From Lachnospiraceae bacterium (GTDB taxonomy: Bacteria > Bacillota > Clostridia > Lachnospirales > Lachnospiraceae), in assembly GCA_029067085.1 (NCBI GenBank), contig JAIEFE010000019.1:62001-126000 (forward strand): a DNA stretch of 64,000 nucleotides, given 5' to 3'. Of the stretch, positions 32,704 to 45,349 are shown piece by piece. The notes under the pieces were generated by a model. The model was given only the letters and a program-made list of their open reading frames with translations, was not told the origin of the DNA and ran no database searches. Each line of letters begins with the position of its first letter. Position 1 is the stretch's first letter. The position numbers were made by a program, and so were the translations under genes.

Positions 32704-32958
32704 ATGGCAATCATGATCAACCTGGATGTTATGATGGCGATGCGCAAGAAGAGTCTGACCGAACTGGCGGGAGAGATCGATCTCACCCTCGCAAATCTGT
32801 CCATTTTAAAAAATAATAAGGCAAAAGCGATCCGTCTCTCCACCCTGAACGAAATCTGCAAGGCGCTGGACTGTCAGCCGGGCGATCTACTGCAGTATGT
32901 GGAGGATGAAGATGCTCCGGCAGACACTGACGACGAAACGCCCGACAAGCAAGAGTAA
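32704..32958 (+). CDS. Small XRE/YozG-like helix-turn-helix regulator
   Basis: 84 residues, Cro/C1-type HTH: INLDVMMAMRKKSLTELAGE, LTLANLSILKNNKAKAIRLS, TLNEICKALDCQPGDLLQYV, then an acidic tail. YozG-like proteins of this size accompany DUF2975 membrane proteins. The recognition helix lies about residues 27-38. Probably binds the tandem palindromes at 32037-32069. ATG 32704 follows GGAAGGAAAG; ATG at codon 4 is an alternative. Upstream of it, 32636-32670 holds a small stem around TCGCAG. Confidence 0.9.
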   Translation: MAIMINLDVMMAMRKKSLTELAGEIDLTLANLSILKNNKAKAIRLSTLNEICKALDCQPGDLLQYVEDEDAPADTDDETPDKQE

Positions 32959-33012
32959 CACAATGATCATTTAATTGGAATTAAGCACTCAAACAGGAAA
33001 GGAGTCACTACC

Positions 33013-34548
33013 ATGGAACAGATTACTTATCTTGACGCACTGGAACGAGCACAGAAAGTCGAAGAGAAACCCGACACCGTCTTTACGCAGCGCATGCGGG
33101 CAAAATTTCCTCTCTTTGGCATAGGAAGCTTCATTTACTCGGCGTTTTACACCTTCTGCCTCTACAAAAACGCATCGGGGATCACCTACCCTTTTTTCGT
33201 CATCGGAACCCTTTGCTTTTTCTTCTTCTGTATACAAAAGTTAGGGGTTCCGTACAAAAGAGACAGCGTCTTTTATATCGTTAGCATCGTATTGCTTGGC
33301 ATTTCAAACTGCATGACCGTCTCTCCACAAATTCTTTTTATGAACAAATGCGGCATCTTTCTTCTTTCGTTTACACTAATATTGCATACAGTATACAATG
33401 ATAATGCATGGAATCTTCCGACCTATTTTTCTGCCATTTTCCGCACTATAGGTACAGGGTTTCTCTGCCTGTTTCGGCCCTTAGGTGACATGGTCTGTTA
33501 TTTTGATGCCCAAAAACAGGAAAAAGTAACAAAAAAGCGCTATTTTCTGCCTGTTTTTATCGGTCTTATCATAGCTGCGCCCTTACTGCTTATCATGACG
33601 CTGCTCCTTGCCAGTGCAGATAAGATCTTTGACCGCCTGCTTGTATCTATCACGAAATTTTTTAATATCCCGACACTGATCGAGGTCTGCGCTCTCATGG
33701 TGATTGTGTTTTTCTGCTCCTATGCTGCAATCGCGGCTTTCTGCAAAAAAAATGCAGTCAGGGAAAGCGCTGAGGAAAGAATGCTCTTTGATCCCGTGAT
33801 CGCCATTGTCGTGACCGGCCTTCTCAGCATTCCTTACCTGCTCTTTTCCGTGATTCAAATCCTCTATCTGTTCCTGGGAAGCATGACGCTCCCTGCGGGC
33901 TACACCTACGCGCAGTATGCCAGAGAAGGCTTCTTCGAATTACTCGCTGTCTGCATCATCAATCTGGGAATTGTGCTGATCTGTCTCCACCTTTTTCGGG
34001 AGAGCAAAGTTTTAAAGGGCATCCTTCTTATCCTGAGCGGTTGCACTTTTATTATGATCTTTTCCAGCGCTCTGCGGATGATTCTGTATATAGACACATA
34101 CGCGCTTACTTTTCTGCGATTATTCGTATTATGGTCGCTTACAGTCATATTTCTCCTGATGGCAGGTGTCACCACTTTCATCTTTTACAAGCGGTTTCCG
34201 CTATTCCGCTACGGTGTGGCAGTAGTGACAGTGTGTTACCTGACTCTGTCCTTCTCCCATCCGGACTATTTTATCGCGCGCTATGACTTAAGCCATGACA
34301 GCGACCGACATTATTTGTGCAAGCTGTCAGCAGACGCAGCGCCGGCTATTCTGGATCCTATTATAAATCCTGATCTTACTGATATTCAGGAAGTGCTGGC
34401 AAAACCTGAAAACACAGCAGATGAGTCTATTTACTTTGACTTATATTGGATACGAACCTCTTATTTTGAAACAAAAGAGCTTACACAGAACATGAATTTC
34501 AGAAGCTTTAACTTTTCCCTGTATAGAGCACAGAAATATATAGAATAA
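33013..34548 (+). CDS. DUF4173 family membrane protein
   Basis: 511 residues with about eleven hydrophobic segments from residue 35 to 405 and a C-terminal soluble domain of about 95 residues (HPDYFIARYDLSHDSDRHYL, then LPYWIRTSYF-type sequence). Family markers include NASGITYPFFVIGTLCFFFF and FRPLGDMVCYFDAQ. The final domain resembles that of DUF4153/DUF4173 proteins, in which a helical repeat follows the membrane part. Fifty-four bases after the HTH gene and probably in its operon. ATG 33013 follows AAAGGAGT. Function unknown. Confidence 0.85.
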   Translation: MEQITYLDALERAQKVEEKPDTVFTQRMRAKFPLFGIGSFIYSAFYTFCLYKNASGITYPFFVIGTLCFFFFCIQKLGVPYKRDSVFYIVSIVLLGISNCMTVSPQILFMNKCGIFLLSFTLILHTVYNDNAWNLPTYFSAIFRTIGTGFLCLFRPLGDMVCYFDAQKQEKVTKKRYFLPVFIGLIIAAPLLLIMTLLLASADKIFDRLLVSITKFFNIPTLIEVCALMVIVFFCSYAAIAAFCKKNAVRESAEERMLFDPVIAIVVTGLLSIPYLLFSVIQILYLFLGSMTLPAGYTYAQYAREGFFELLAVCIINLGIVLICLHLFRESKVLKGILLILSGCTFIMIFSSALRMILYIDTYALTFLRLFVLWSLTVIFLLMAGVTTFIFYKRFPLFRYGVAVVTVCYLTLSFSHPDYFIARYDLSHDSDRHYLCKLSADAAPAILDPIINPDLTDIQEVLAKPENTADESIYFDLYWIRTSYFETKELTQNMNFRSFNFSLYRAQKYIE

Positions 34549-34684
34549 ACCACATACTGTAAGAAAGGACTCCAAAACAGAGCATATATCAGGCTGCCGG
34601 CAGCACTCGAAATAGTCGCAGATTTGTGATATAATCAGTTCTTAGAAAATGTTGCCGTTATTTTGGCAGTTTAGGAGGTAAATT

Positions 34685-35077
34685 ATGCTGATACCACACT
34701 TGCATTTTTGTGACAATTGCGAAGAGGCAATTGCCATATATGAGAAAGCATTTCATACAAAAGCCGAAAGTATCGTATACAACCGTGATTATGCACCTGA
34801 TGAATATCCGGACGATAACAGAATTGCGCACGCTGTTATGAACATCCACGGACAAAAAGTTTTTCTGAATGATAGATTTGGCAACAAGGACAAATCTCTT
34901 AATTGTGCCGTTCATTTAATCGTTATGTTCCCATCTGTCGAAGAACTTCTTGCTTGCTATGAGTTTTTCAAAGAGGAAAGCACAATGATTGACCCGTTCA
35001 CAAAATTACCATACAGTGAATTATCAGGTAACTTTATTGATAAATTTGGTGTGCAATGGGGTTTTATGACAGAGTAA
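34685..35077 (+). CDS. VOC family (PhnB-like glyoxalase-fold) protein
   Basis: 130-residue protein of the vicinal oxygen chelate fold, PhnB/3-demethylubiquinone methyltransferase-like branch: LIPHLHFCDNCEEAIAIYEK at the start, NRIAHAVMNIHGQKVFLNDR near 50, HLIVMFPSVEELLACYEFF near 80 and GNFIDKFGVQWGFM at the end. Metal-ligand positions (His5/His7 region, Glu) are partly kept. Often linked to resistance or detoxification, but substrate unassignable. ATG 34685 follows TTAGGAGGT. Upstream 34549-34684 contains a 12-bp palindrome GCTGCCGGCAGC and a possible TATAAT. Confidence 0.85.
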   Translation: MLIPHLHFCDNCEEAIAIYEKAFHTKAESIVYNRDYAPDEYPDDNRIAHAVMNIHGQKVFLNDRFGNKDKSLNCAVHLIVMFPSVEELLACYEFFKEESTMIDPFTKLPYSELSGNFIDKFGVQWGFMTE

Positions 35078-35160
35078 CCATGCATCATGTACCTGGAGGC
35101 TTTGGCTGCGAAGGAACCGAAGCGAAAGGAAGATGATCGGTACTTTGAAAGGAGAACTTT

Positions 35161-36018
35161 ATGCAAAAATTGAAAGTGGCACTTATTCAGTATGATACGA
35201 TTATACCGGATATTGAACAGAATACCATAACAACTATAAAGCTGATTCGGGAAGCAAGTAAAAATGGCGCAGATTTAGTATTATTCCCGGAATGTTTTCT
35301 TACTTCGTATTCTGTACCGGATATTTGCGAGAAATTATTGCCGATTCAAGAGATTGAAAATCATCCTGAATTCATAAAATGGTGTGAAAATGCTTTGACA
35401 GAGGATGAAGAACATTTTGTTCAAATAACGAATCTTGCTGCTGAGCTGAATATAGGTGTTGTCATAACCGGTTTTTCTAAGGGGAAACAGTATCCGCAAA
35501 ATACAGCGTGGATTATCAGCAGGAAAGGAGAAGTAATTTTAAAGTATTCCAAGGTACATACTTGTGATTTCGACTGGGAAAGATACCTTGAATCCGGAGA
35601 TTCTTTTCCTGTGTGCCAGTTTGACGATATAACGATGGGATGTATGATTTGTTATGATAGGGAATATCCGGAGAGTGCCAGGGAACTTATGCTGAATGGT
35701 GCAGAGATTATTATGCATCCAAATAGCTGCGGTGGGATGCCCCCCAGATTAAAGGAACTGTCTGTACGGGCTATGGAAAATATGGTCGGCATAGCGATGG
35801 CAAATCCTCCGTCACAGGGAATGGGAAATTCCTGCGCATTTAATCCTATGGTATGGACAGAAGAAGGAATATCGCTTGATAACACTATTTTCGTAGGAGA
35901 CGAGCTTGAAGAAACGATATATTATGTTGAATTTGATATGGATGAAATCAGGGCATACAGAGAAAGGGAGGATTTAGGGAAATACAGAAAAACAAAGGCA
36001 TACAAAAAGCTGATATAA
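35161..36018 (+). CDS. Carbon-nitrogen hydrolase (nitrilase superfamily)
   Basis: 285 residues with the nitrilase catalytic triad: Glu44 in LVLFPECFLTSY, Lys131 in LKYSKVHTCDFDWE, and Cys164 in GCMICYDREYPESAREL. Cleaves non-peptide C-N bonds in amides or N-carbamoyl compounds. The CYDREYPE form of the Cys motif and the E-R-x-L-E-S-G loop (ERYLESGD) fit the amidase/N-carbamoylputrescine amidase side of the family. ATG 35161 follows AAAGGAGAA. Convergent with the MATE gene, with 18 bases between stops. Exact substrate unknown. Confidence 0.9.
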   Translation: MQKLKVALIQYDTIIPDIEQNTITTIKLIREASKNGADLVLFPECFLTSYSVPDICEKLLPIQEIENHPEFIKWCENALTEDEEHFVQITNLAAELNIGVVITGFSKGKQYPQNTAWIISRKGEVILKYSKVHTCDFDWERYLESGDSFPVCQFDDITMGCMICYDREYPESARELMLNGAEIIMHPNSCGGMPPRLKELSVRAMENMVGIAMANPPSQGMGNSCAFNPMVWTEEGISLDNTIFVGDELEETIYYVEFDMDEIRAYREREDLGKYRKTKAYKKLI

Positions 36019-36036
36019 AGGATATGCTGCTAAATT

Positions 36037-37392
36037 TTATTCCTTCTCCTCCCTCTGCATCTCACGGATCACGCTCACCCCGAGCGGGATCGACACTGTG
36101 AGTGCACAGAAATCAGACACCGCCTGACATGCCTCCACTCCTGTCAGGCCAAAAAACCGCGGCAGAATCATAATGAGCGGCAGAAAGAATATCCCCTGCC
36201 TGGCGGAAGCAACGATGGAAGCCTTCAATCCCTTTCCGATAGACTGCAGCATCATATTGCACATAATGATCCAGGCGCTTAAGGGAAGGGAAAGTACGGA
36301 ATAACGCAGGGCGGCGGCAGCTACCTTGATGACGTCCGGATCCTTCCTAAAAACAGTCACAAGCTGGGGCGCAAAAAGAAACACTGCGACCGCCAGTCCT
36401 ACCAGACAGAAAAAGGCCGTCTTCACGCAAAAGGCAAAGGCATCCAATACTCTCCTATATTTTTTAGCCCCGTAATTGAAACCACACACAGGCTGAAAGC
36501 CCTGTCCAAAACCGATCAAGGCAGAATTCGCAAACATCATAATGCGGGAAACAATAGACATACCGGCAATCGCCGCGTCGCCATAAACGCCCGCTGCATG
36601 ATTGAGAAAGATTGTGGCAACACTGGCAAGACCCTGTCGAAACAGAGAGGGTATGCCTCCCCGGATCATTTCTTTGTAAAAATGCAGGCTCGGCTTAAAA
36701 TTCTGAAAACGAAGCTGAATATTTCCACCCCGTCTGATCATAACAAGCAGGAAGAAAAAGCTGAGATACTGGCTGACGGTGGTAGCAAGCGCTGCGCCTG
36801 CAATGCCCATACCACACCAAAAGATCAAGATCGGATCAAGCGCAATGTTGATAACTGCGCCTGACACAATGCCTATCATGGCATAAAAAGCACTTCCCTG
36901 AAACCGCATCTGGTTATTCACCACGAGGGAGGCTGTCATGGCCGGCGCTCCGAGCAGGATAATCCGCAGATAAGCTATAGTATAAGGCTGAATCGTATCC
37001 GTCGATCCAAGCAGATAGGAGAGCGGTTCTATAAAAAGCGTACAGCCCGCCATAATAACCACGCCTGCAAAAAAGGCCGTAAAAAATCCCACCGCTGACA
37101 TTTTCTCTGCTTCTTCAATGTCACCCGCGCCTAATTTTCTGGAAATATAATTTCCGGAACCGTGTCCAAACAGAAACCCAATTGCCTGAATAATCGCCAT
37201 AAGAGAAAAAACGACGCCAACCGCCGCTGTAGACTGGGTATCAAGTTTTCCTACAAAGAAGGTATCCGCCATATTATAGAAGGAAGTGACCAACATACTT
37301 AATATCGTGGGCACTGCCAGGCGGCAGACCAGCTTTTCCACCGGTTCTTCCAGCATAAAATTCCGCTTTTGCTCCGCACTCTCGAATTTCAT
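36037..37392 (-). CDS. MATE family efflux transporter
   Basis: 451 residues with twelve hydrophobic segments in two halves. MATE markers: PTILSMLVTSFYNMADTFFV near 29, the LAVPTI start, VSGAVINIALDPILIF near 178 and SLFRQGLASVATIFLNHAAG near 250, NSALIGFGQGFQPVCGFNYG near 290. Uses sodium or proton gradient to export cationic drugs or metabolites. ATG 37392 follows GAAAGGGGATGG. Divergent from the rubredoxin-fusion gene across 171 bases. Confidence 0.93.
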   Translation of the reverse strand: MKFESAEQKRNFMLEEPVEKLVCRLAVPTILSMLVTSFYNMADTFFVGKLDTQSTAAVGVVFSLMAIIQAIGFLFGHGSGNYISRKLGAGDIEEAEKMSAVGFFTAFFAGVVIMAGCTLFIEPLSYLLGSTDTIQPYTIAYLRIILLGAPAMTASLVVNNQMRFQGSAFYAMIGIVSGAVINIALDPILIFWCGMGIAGAALATTVSQYLSFFFLLVMIRRGGNIQLRFQNFKPSLHFYKEMIRGGIPSLFRQGLASVATIFLNHAAGVYGDAAIAGMSIVSRIMMFANSALIGFGQGFQPVCGFNYGAKKYRRVLDAFAFCVKTAFFCLVGLAVAVFLFAPQLVTVFRKDPDVIKVAAAALRYSVLSLPLSAWIIMCNMMLQSIGKGLKASIVASARQGIFFLPLIMILPRFFGLTGVEACQAVSDFCALTVSIPLGVSVIREMQREEKE

Positions 37393-37563
37393 GCCTTTCC
37401 ATCCCCTTTCTAAACAAGCATCTCACGTTCTCTCACATTATTTTATTCTAATTCCTTTCCAAATTATTTGCAAGTTTGGCAGATTTTGTAGTATCATATC
37501 TATAATTTCTTTACATACTAACCCACATAGGAGCAATTATTTTAGTCAAAGGATGGTGACAAA

Positions 37564-38166
37564 ATGAACACAAAAGCATTATTTCAATTATCTTACGGAC
37601 TCTATGTAGCGGCCTCAAAGTTTGACAAAAAAATGAACGGCTGTATCGTAAATACCGTCGTGCAGGTGACAAGCAACCCCTTACAGCTTGCCGTGACGAT
37701 CAACAAGGACAACCTGACCTGTGAAATAGCGCAGAAATCCAAAATGCTTTCTATCTCCGTTCTCTCTGAATCTGCACCTTTTTCCTTATTCCAACATTTC
37801 GGCTTTCAGAGTGGACGAAATATGGACAAGTTTGTGGATTTTCCCTTTGCCATGACAGGGCAGGAGCTTCCTTACCTCACAGAACACGCATGTGCCTACT
37901 TTGACTGTAAGGTGACAGACTGTATCGATCTGGGTACCCACATGCTTTTCATTACCTCTGTGACAGACTGTGACGTACTCTCCAATGAGAAAGCTATGAC
38001 CTATGCGTATTATCATGAATTTGTAAAGCCAAAGCCGGAGGCATCCAAGCAAAAGGGCTGGCGCTGCACGATCTGCGGATATGTCTACGAAGGAGAGGAG
38101 CTTCCCCCTGATTTTATCTGTCCTTTATGTAAGCATGGCGCAGAGGATTTTGAAAAGATTGTATAA
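37564..38166 (+). CDS. Flavin reductase-rubredoxin fusion (high-molecular-weight rubredoxin)
   Basis: 200 residues: residues 1-150 are a flavin reductase-like FMN domain (SYGLYVAASKFDKKMNGCIV, TVVQVTSNPLQLAVTINKDN, DLGTHMLFITSVTD), and residues about 158-200 a rubredoxin domain (RCTICGYVYEGEELPPDFIC then PLCK), with four Cys ligands in CxxC pairs. Acetogenic clostridia use this protein to pass electrons from NADH to rubredoxin partners, e.g. to reduce oxygen or NO via flavodiiron proteins. Slightly shorter rubredoxin spacing than usual. ATG 37564 follows AGGATGGTG. No partner gene adjacent. Confidence 0.92.
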   Translation: MNTKALFQLSYGLYVAASKFDKKMNGCIVNTVVQVTSNPLQLAVTINKDNLTCEIAQKSKMLSISVLSESAPFSLFQHFGFQSGRNMDKFVDFPFAMTGQELPYLTEHACAYFDCKVTDCIDLGTHMLFITSVTDCDVLSNEKAMTYAYYHEFVKPKPEASKQKGWRCTICGYVYEGEELPPDFICPLCKHGAEDFEKIV

Positions 38167-38320
38167 ATTATTCAAAAACGCCGTATTTACGGCAATGCAA
38201 CCGCCACTTTACATGAAAAAACTGAAAAGCAACACCAAATTGATAGCCTTTACATTACTTCCATCTTATGATAACGCTGTGACCGGCACAACAAAATAAT
38301 AAGAATGGAGTGAAAAGCTT

Positions 38321-39271
38321 ATGAGTTTAGGAGAAAATCTACAATTTTTAAGAAAGCGGGATAATATCACCCAGGAACAGTTGGCTGAGGCTTTGGAGGT
38401 ATCGAGACAGTCTGTCTCAAAATGGGAGTCAGATACAAGTTACCCGGAAATGGATAAGCTTCTGCAGCTGGCAGACTTTTTCCATTGCAGTCTGGACGAT
38501 ATGGTCAAACAGGATGTGAGCAGCAAACATATAGAAAACAAAGGAGATTATGACAGTTTTTATGACAGGTTCAGCAAACAAGTCACGCTAGGTGTCGGAT
38601 TGATCCTGTTTGGTATTACCACAATGCTCTTTTTGATTGCTGTTATTCCTAAAAAACCGGGCGTTGATATGGAAGCACTGGGCGGAATCGCCTTTTTCAT
38701 CTTCCTGGCAATTGCGGTTGCGATCTTTGTTGTAGCAGGCTTACAGAGCGATTATTTTGAAAAAGAGCACCCCTATATAGAAGATTTTTACACAAAAGAG
38801 GAACGGGACGCCTTTCATAAAAAATATATAAAACTGATCGCCTCCGGCATGGTATTCATCTTTTTCGGCCTCATATGGGCGATCGGCTCCGAGTTTGTGT
38901 TTACCGGAAAAACAGCCGCTTTAAGCGGCAACGCGTTAGGATTAGATTCTCTGGATGCTTTGATCGGCAGTATTTTCATGCTTTGCATTACCGTATCAGT
39001 AACGCTCTTTGTCTATGCGGGAACACAGGAAAGCAGATATGATATCCGTCACTATAATCTCATGCACGACCGCAATTCGCAGACCTATAAAAACAGCAAA
39101 AAGACAGGACTTGTCTGCGGTTGTATTATGATGATCGCAACGATCATTTTTCTCGCCTGCGGATTTCTTACATATCACTGGGAATATGCCGCACCGATCT
39201 ATGCCTGTTTCGGTATCGCCTGCGGTATTGCATCTGTTATCATAAACAGAAACAACCCGGAAAAAGAATGA
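38321..39271 (+). CDS. XRE-family regulator with membrane domain
   Basis: 316 residues: an N-terminal Cro/C1 HTH (LGENLQFLRKRDNITQEQLA, LEVSRQSVSKWESDTSYPEM, residues 1-65), then a linker and about six hydrophobic segments (from about residue 88 to 310) interrupted by a charged loop (FEKEHPYIEDFYTKEERDAF). Such membrane-bound HTH regulators are common in Lachnospiraceae; the signal is unknown. ATG 38321 follows a weak AATGGAGTG. Convergent with gyrA; a bidirectional terminator lies between. Confidence 0.88.
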   Translation: MSLGENLQFLRKRDNITQEQLAEALEVSRQSVSKWESDTSYPEMDKLLQLADFFHCSLDDMVKQDVSSKHIENKGDYDSFYDRFSKQVTLGVGLILFGITTMLFLIAVIPKKPGVDMEALGGIAFFIFLAIAVAIFVVAGLQSDYFEKEHPYIEDFYTKEERDAFHKKYIKLIASGMVFIFFGLIWAIGSEFVFTGKTAALSGNALGLDSLDALIGSIFMLCITVSVTLFVYAGTQESRYDIRHYNLMHDRNSQTYKNSKKTGLVCGCIMMIATIIFLACGFLTYHWEYAAPIYACFGIACGIASVIINRNNPEKE

Positions 39272-39298
39272 TTATGATACCAAAATACCAACATAAAA

Positions 39299-39329
39299 AA
39301 CAACCCTTATCAGATCGACAAGGGTTGTT
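39299..39329. terminator. Bidirectional terminator between the HTH gene and gyrA
   Basis: Perfect 10-bp stem AACAACCCTT (39299-39308) with AAGGGTTGTT (39320-39329), 11-base loop, T-rich after and A-rich before, so it can work in both directions for the convergent genes. Confidence 0.92.
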
Positions 39330-39339
39330 TTCTTTTGTA

Positions 39340-41916
39340 TTATTCCTCTTCTTCTTCTTTGGGAAGATTTAATTCCTTACCGTCATCGTAATCCTCGACA
39401 GCCGGATATTTTTCATCCTCTGGAATCTCCTCCATAGCATCGTCTATATTCTCAAACTCTTCCTCACCGTTGCTGATCTTCTCACGCACCTTGGCAATCT
39501 TTGCAACCTTAACATTATTGTCTAAGTTGATCATCTTTACACCGGAAGTGATCCTGCCAAGCGTTGAGATATCCTCCATACGCAGCTGAATAATAACTCC
39601 TTCCGTGGTGATCATCATGATCTCGTGATCATCATTAACAGCCTTCACACCTACAACATTTCCCGTTTTTTCGGTGATCTTATAACACTTTAATCCCTTA
39701 CCGCCACGCTTTTGCACCGTAAACTCTTCCAGATAGGTCCGCTTGCCCATACCGTTTTCCGAAACGATCAGGAGAGAATCACCCTGATGATCAAGCTGCA
39801 TGCCTACGATCTCATCTCTGTCCGACAGATTCATACCGATCACGCCCATAGAAGAACGGCCTGTAGGCCTTACGTCCGTCTCCCGGAATCGGATGCACAT
39901 ACCATGCTTTGTCACAAGGAATATCTCAGTCTCTTTTGAGGTGGTCTTCACCTCGATCAACTCATCATCATCCCGCAAATTAATAGCTGCAAGACCGTTT
40001 TTTCTGACATTGGAAAACTCCATGACAGAGGTTTTTTTCACAATGCCCTTTCTAGTGACCATGAAGAGGTTTTTATCTTCTTCATAATCCTTAATGGGGA
40101 TCATGGCGGAAATTTTCTCTCCGGGGTTTAACTGTAAGATATTGACGATTGCAATACCTCTCGCCGTACGGCTCGCCTCAGGAATCTCATAAGCCTTCAG
40201 ACGGTATACCCTTCCGAAGTTTGTAAAGAACATGAGGTAATGGTGAGTAGTCGTCATCAGAAGATCTTCAATATAATCCTCCTCAATGGTCTGCATTCCC
40301 TTAATGCCTTTGCCGCCGCGGTTCTGGGACTTAAAGTTATCCACAGTCATGCGCTTGATATAACCTAAACTGGTCATGGCGATCACCGTGTTATCTCTGG
40401 GAATCAGATCCTCCATATTGATATCATAGACATCATATCCAATCTTACTTCTTCTGTCATCGCCATACTTTTCAGCAGTGAGCATCATCTCATCTTTGAT
40501 AACACCAAGCAGAAGTTTTTCATCTGCAAGAATGGCCTTCAACTCGGTAATTTTTTTGAGAAGCTCTTCATGTTCGTTTTCAAGCTTCTCTCTTTCCAGA
40601 CCTGTCAATGCACGCAGACGCATATCCGCAATTGCCTGTGCCTGTGCATCAGAAAGTCCGAATCGTTCCATCAATCTTTCTTTTGCAATAGCAGTGGTCC
40701 GGCTGCTTCTCATAATGCTGATGACTTCATCAATATTATCCAGAGCAATGAGCAGTCCCTGTAAAATATGATCTCTTTCTTCTGCTTTGTCCAGATCGTA
40801 CTTTGTCCTTCTGGTGACTACATCCTTCTGATGATTCAGATAATGATTCAGCATATCAAGCAGGTTCATCACCTTAGGCTCATTGTTAACAAGAGCCAGC
40901 ATGATAACGCCAAAGGAATCCTGAAGCTGTGTGTGCTTATAAAGCTGATTCAGAATCACGTTAGCGTTGGCATCTCTTCTTAATTCGATCACGATCCGCA
41001 TACCTTCACGGTTCGTCTCATCACGAAGATCTGTAATGCCGTCAATTTTCTTTAATTTTACCAAGTCGGCAATCTTTAAGATCAGGTTTGCCTTATTTAC
41101 CATGTAGGGAAGTTCCGTCACGATAATGCGGGTCTTTCCGTTATCCATGGTTTCTATATCCGTTACCGCGCGGACTCTCACTTTACCTCTGCCCGTGCGA
41201 TAGGCTTCCTCTGCTCCTCTGGTTCCCAAAATAATGCCGCCGGTTGGAAAATCAGGAGCTTTTATGATCTTCAGAATTTCTTCAATATCTGTCTGACGAT
41301 CTTCATCAATTTGATTTTGAATAATTTTTACTACTGCGTTTGTAACTTCTCTTAAATTATGAGGCGGAATATTGGTTGCCATACCTACCGCAATACCGGT
41401 AGTGCCATTTACCAGAAGATTCGGATACCGGCTCGGCAGTACGACAGGCTCTTTTTCTGTATCATCAAAATTCGGTTCAAAATCTACCGTATTTTTATTA
41501 ATATCAGCCAAAAGTTCCATGGAAATTTTGCTGAGTCTGGCTTCCGTGTAACGCATAGCTGCAGCACCGTCTCCGTCCACGGAACCAAAGTTTCCATGAC
41601 CGTCTACAAGAGGATATCTGGTAGACCACTCCTGCGCCATATTAACCAACGCGCCATAGATAGAGCTGTCGCCATGTGGATGATATTTACCCATCGTATC
41701 ACCGACGATACGGGCACTCTTTCTGTGCGGTTTGTCCGGTCCGTTATTCAACTCGATCATAGAATAAAGAACGCGGCGCTGCACAGGTTTCAAACCGTCC
41801 CGCACATCAGGAAGTGCACGGGCAGCAATGACGCTCATTGCATAGTCGATAAAAGAATCTTCCATTTTTTTCTTAAGATCGACTTCTTCTATCTTATCAA
41901 AAATTTTGTCATCCAT
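39340..41916 (-). CDS. gyrA: DNA gyrase subunit A
   Basis: 858 residues, full length. Breakage-reunion domain with catalytic Tyr in [29 protein letters not shown] (quinolone-resistance region), and [17 protein letters not shown]-terminal beta-pinwheel follows, with the GyrA-box in [11 protein letters not shown] (near 560), and an acidic tail ending in five Glu. At the position equivalent to E. coli Asp87 the residue is Gly; the position equivalent to Ser83 is Ser. With GyrB it forms the A2B2 enzyme that introduces negative supercoils. Lies 76 bases downstream of gyrB, which ends before a long hairpin. ATG 41916 follows AGAGGTAAAAG. Confidence 0.97.
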   Translation of the reverse strand: MDDKIFDKIEEVDLKKKMEDSFIDYAMSVIAARALPDVRDGLKPVQRRVLYSMIELNNGPDKPHRKSARIVGDTMGKYHPHGDSSIYGALVNMAQEWSTRYPLVDGHGNFGSVDGDGAAAMRYTEARLSKISMELLADINKNTVDFEPNFDDTEKEPVVLPSRYPNLLVNGTTGIAVGMATNIPPHNLREVTNAVVKIIQNQIDEDRQTDIEEILKIIKAPDFPTGGIILGTRGAEEAYRTGRGKVRVRAVTDIETMDNGKTRIIVTELPYMVNKANLILKIADLVKLKKIDGITDLRDETNREGMRIVIELRRDANANVILNQLYKHTQLQDSFGVIMLALVNNEPKVMNLLDMLNHYLNHQKDVVTRRTKYDLDKAEERDHILQGLLIALDNIDEVISIMRSSRTTAIAKERLMERFGLSDAQAQAIADMRLRALTGLEREKLENEHEELLKKITELKAILADEKLLLGVIKDEMMLTAEKYGDDRRSKIGYDVYDINMEDLIPRDNTVIAMTSLGYIKRMTVDNFKSQNRGGKGIKGMQTIEEDYIEDLLMTTTHHYLMFFTNFGRVYRLKAYEIPEASRTARGIAIVNILQLNPGEKISAMIPIKDYEEDKNLFMVTRKGIVKKTSVMEFSNVRKNGLAAINLRDDDELIEVKTTSKETEIFLVTKHGMCIRFRETDVRPTGRSSMGVIGMNLSDRDEIVGMQLDHQGDSLLIVSENGMGKRTYLEEFTVQKRGGKGLKCYKITEKTGNVVGVKAVNDDHEIMMITTEGVIIQLRMEDISTLGRITSGVKMINLDNNVKVAKIAKVREKISNGEEEFENIDDAMEEIPEDEKYPAVEDYDDGKELNLPKEEEEE

Positions 41917-41940
41917 ACTTTTACCTCTCTATGGTAGTAT

Positions 41941-41987
41941 GCAAGAAAAACAAATGTCTGCTTCGCAGTCGCTTGTTTTTCTTTTGC
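41941..41987 (-). terminator. Long hairpin between gyrB and gyrA
   Basis: Nearly perfect stem: AAGAAAAACAA at the left pairs with TTGTTTTTCTT at the right, and an inner CTGC-TTC-GCAG stem. It falls between the gyrB stop (41993) and the gyrA start (41916). Could attenuate or process the gyrB-gyrA message rather than fully terminate it. Confidence 0.6.
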
Positions 41988-41992
41988 ATATA

Positions 41993-45068
<3,076 letters not shown>

Positions 45069-45106
45069 TTTTTCATCCAATCTAACAATATATCTGTCTT
45101 TTTTAT

Positions 45107-45316
45107 CTAGTTTTTTACTATGATCTTTTGACCATCATACTCGATCACGTCATCGCAGTATACTTTTTTACCACGCTGTAATGTGACCTCACCGTTTACT
45201 TTGACAAGTCCTTCCTGAATATCCATTTTTGCATCTACACCGGAATCCACAAGACCTGCCAGCTTTAGTAACTGACCTAACTTTATAAAATCGTCTTTGA
45301 TATGAATGATTTCCAT
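45107..45316 (-). CDS. yaaA: S4-domain RNA-binding protein YaaA (RlbA)
   Basis: 69 residues containing one S4 RNA-binding domain: FIKLGQLLKLAGLVDSGVDA, EGLVKVNGEVTLQRGKKVYC. Position between dnaN and recF is characteristic for Firmicutes. Thought to act in ribosome assembly or RNA binding. ATG 45316 with GAACAGTGAGA upstream, 33 bases after dnaN. Confidence 0.95.
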   Translation of the reverse strand: MEIIHIKDDFIKLGQLLKLAGLVDSGVDAKMDIQEGLVKVNGEVTLQRGKKVYCDDVIEYDGQKIIVKN

Positions 45317-45349
45317 ATATTATCTCACTGTTCTTTCCAAATGAAATAA

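Noticed and set aside
35078..35160. Possible small peptide (MYLEALAAKEPKRKEDDRYF) between the VOC and nitrilase genes
   Set aside because: It runs into the nitrilase start in another frame and has no ribosome site; at most a remnant.
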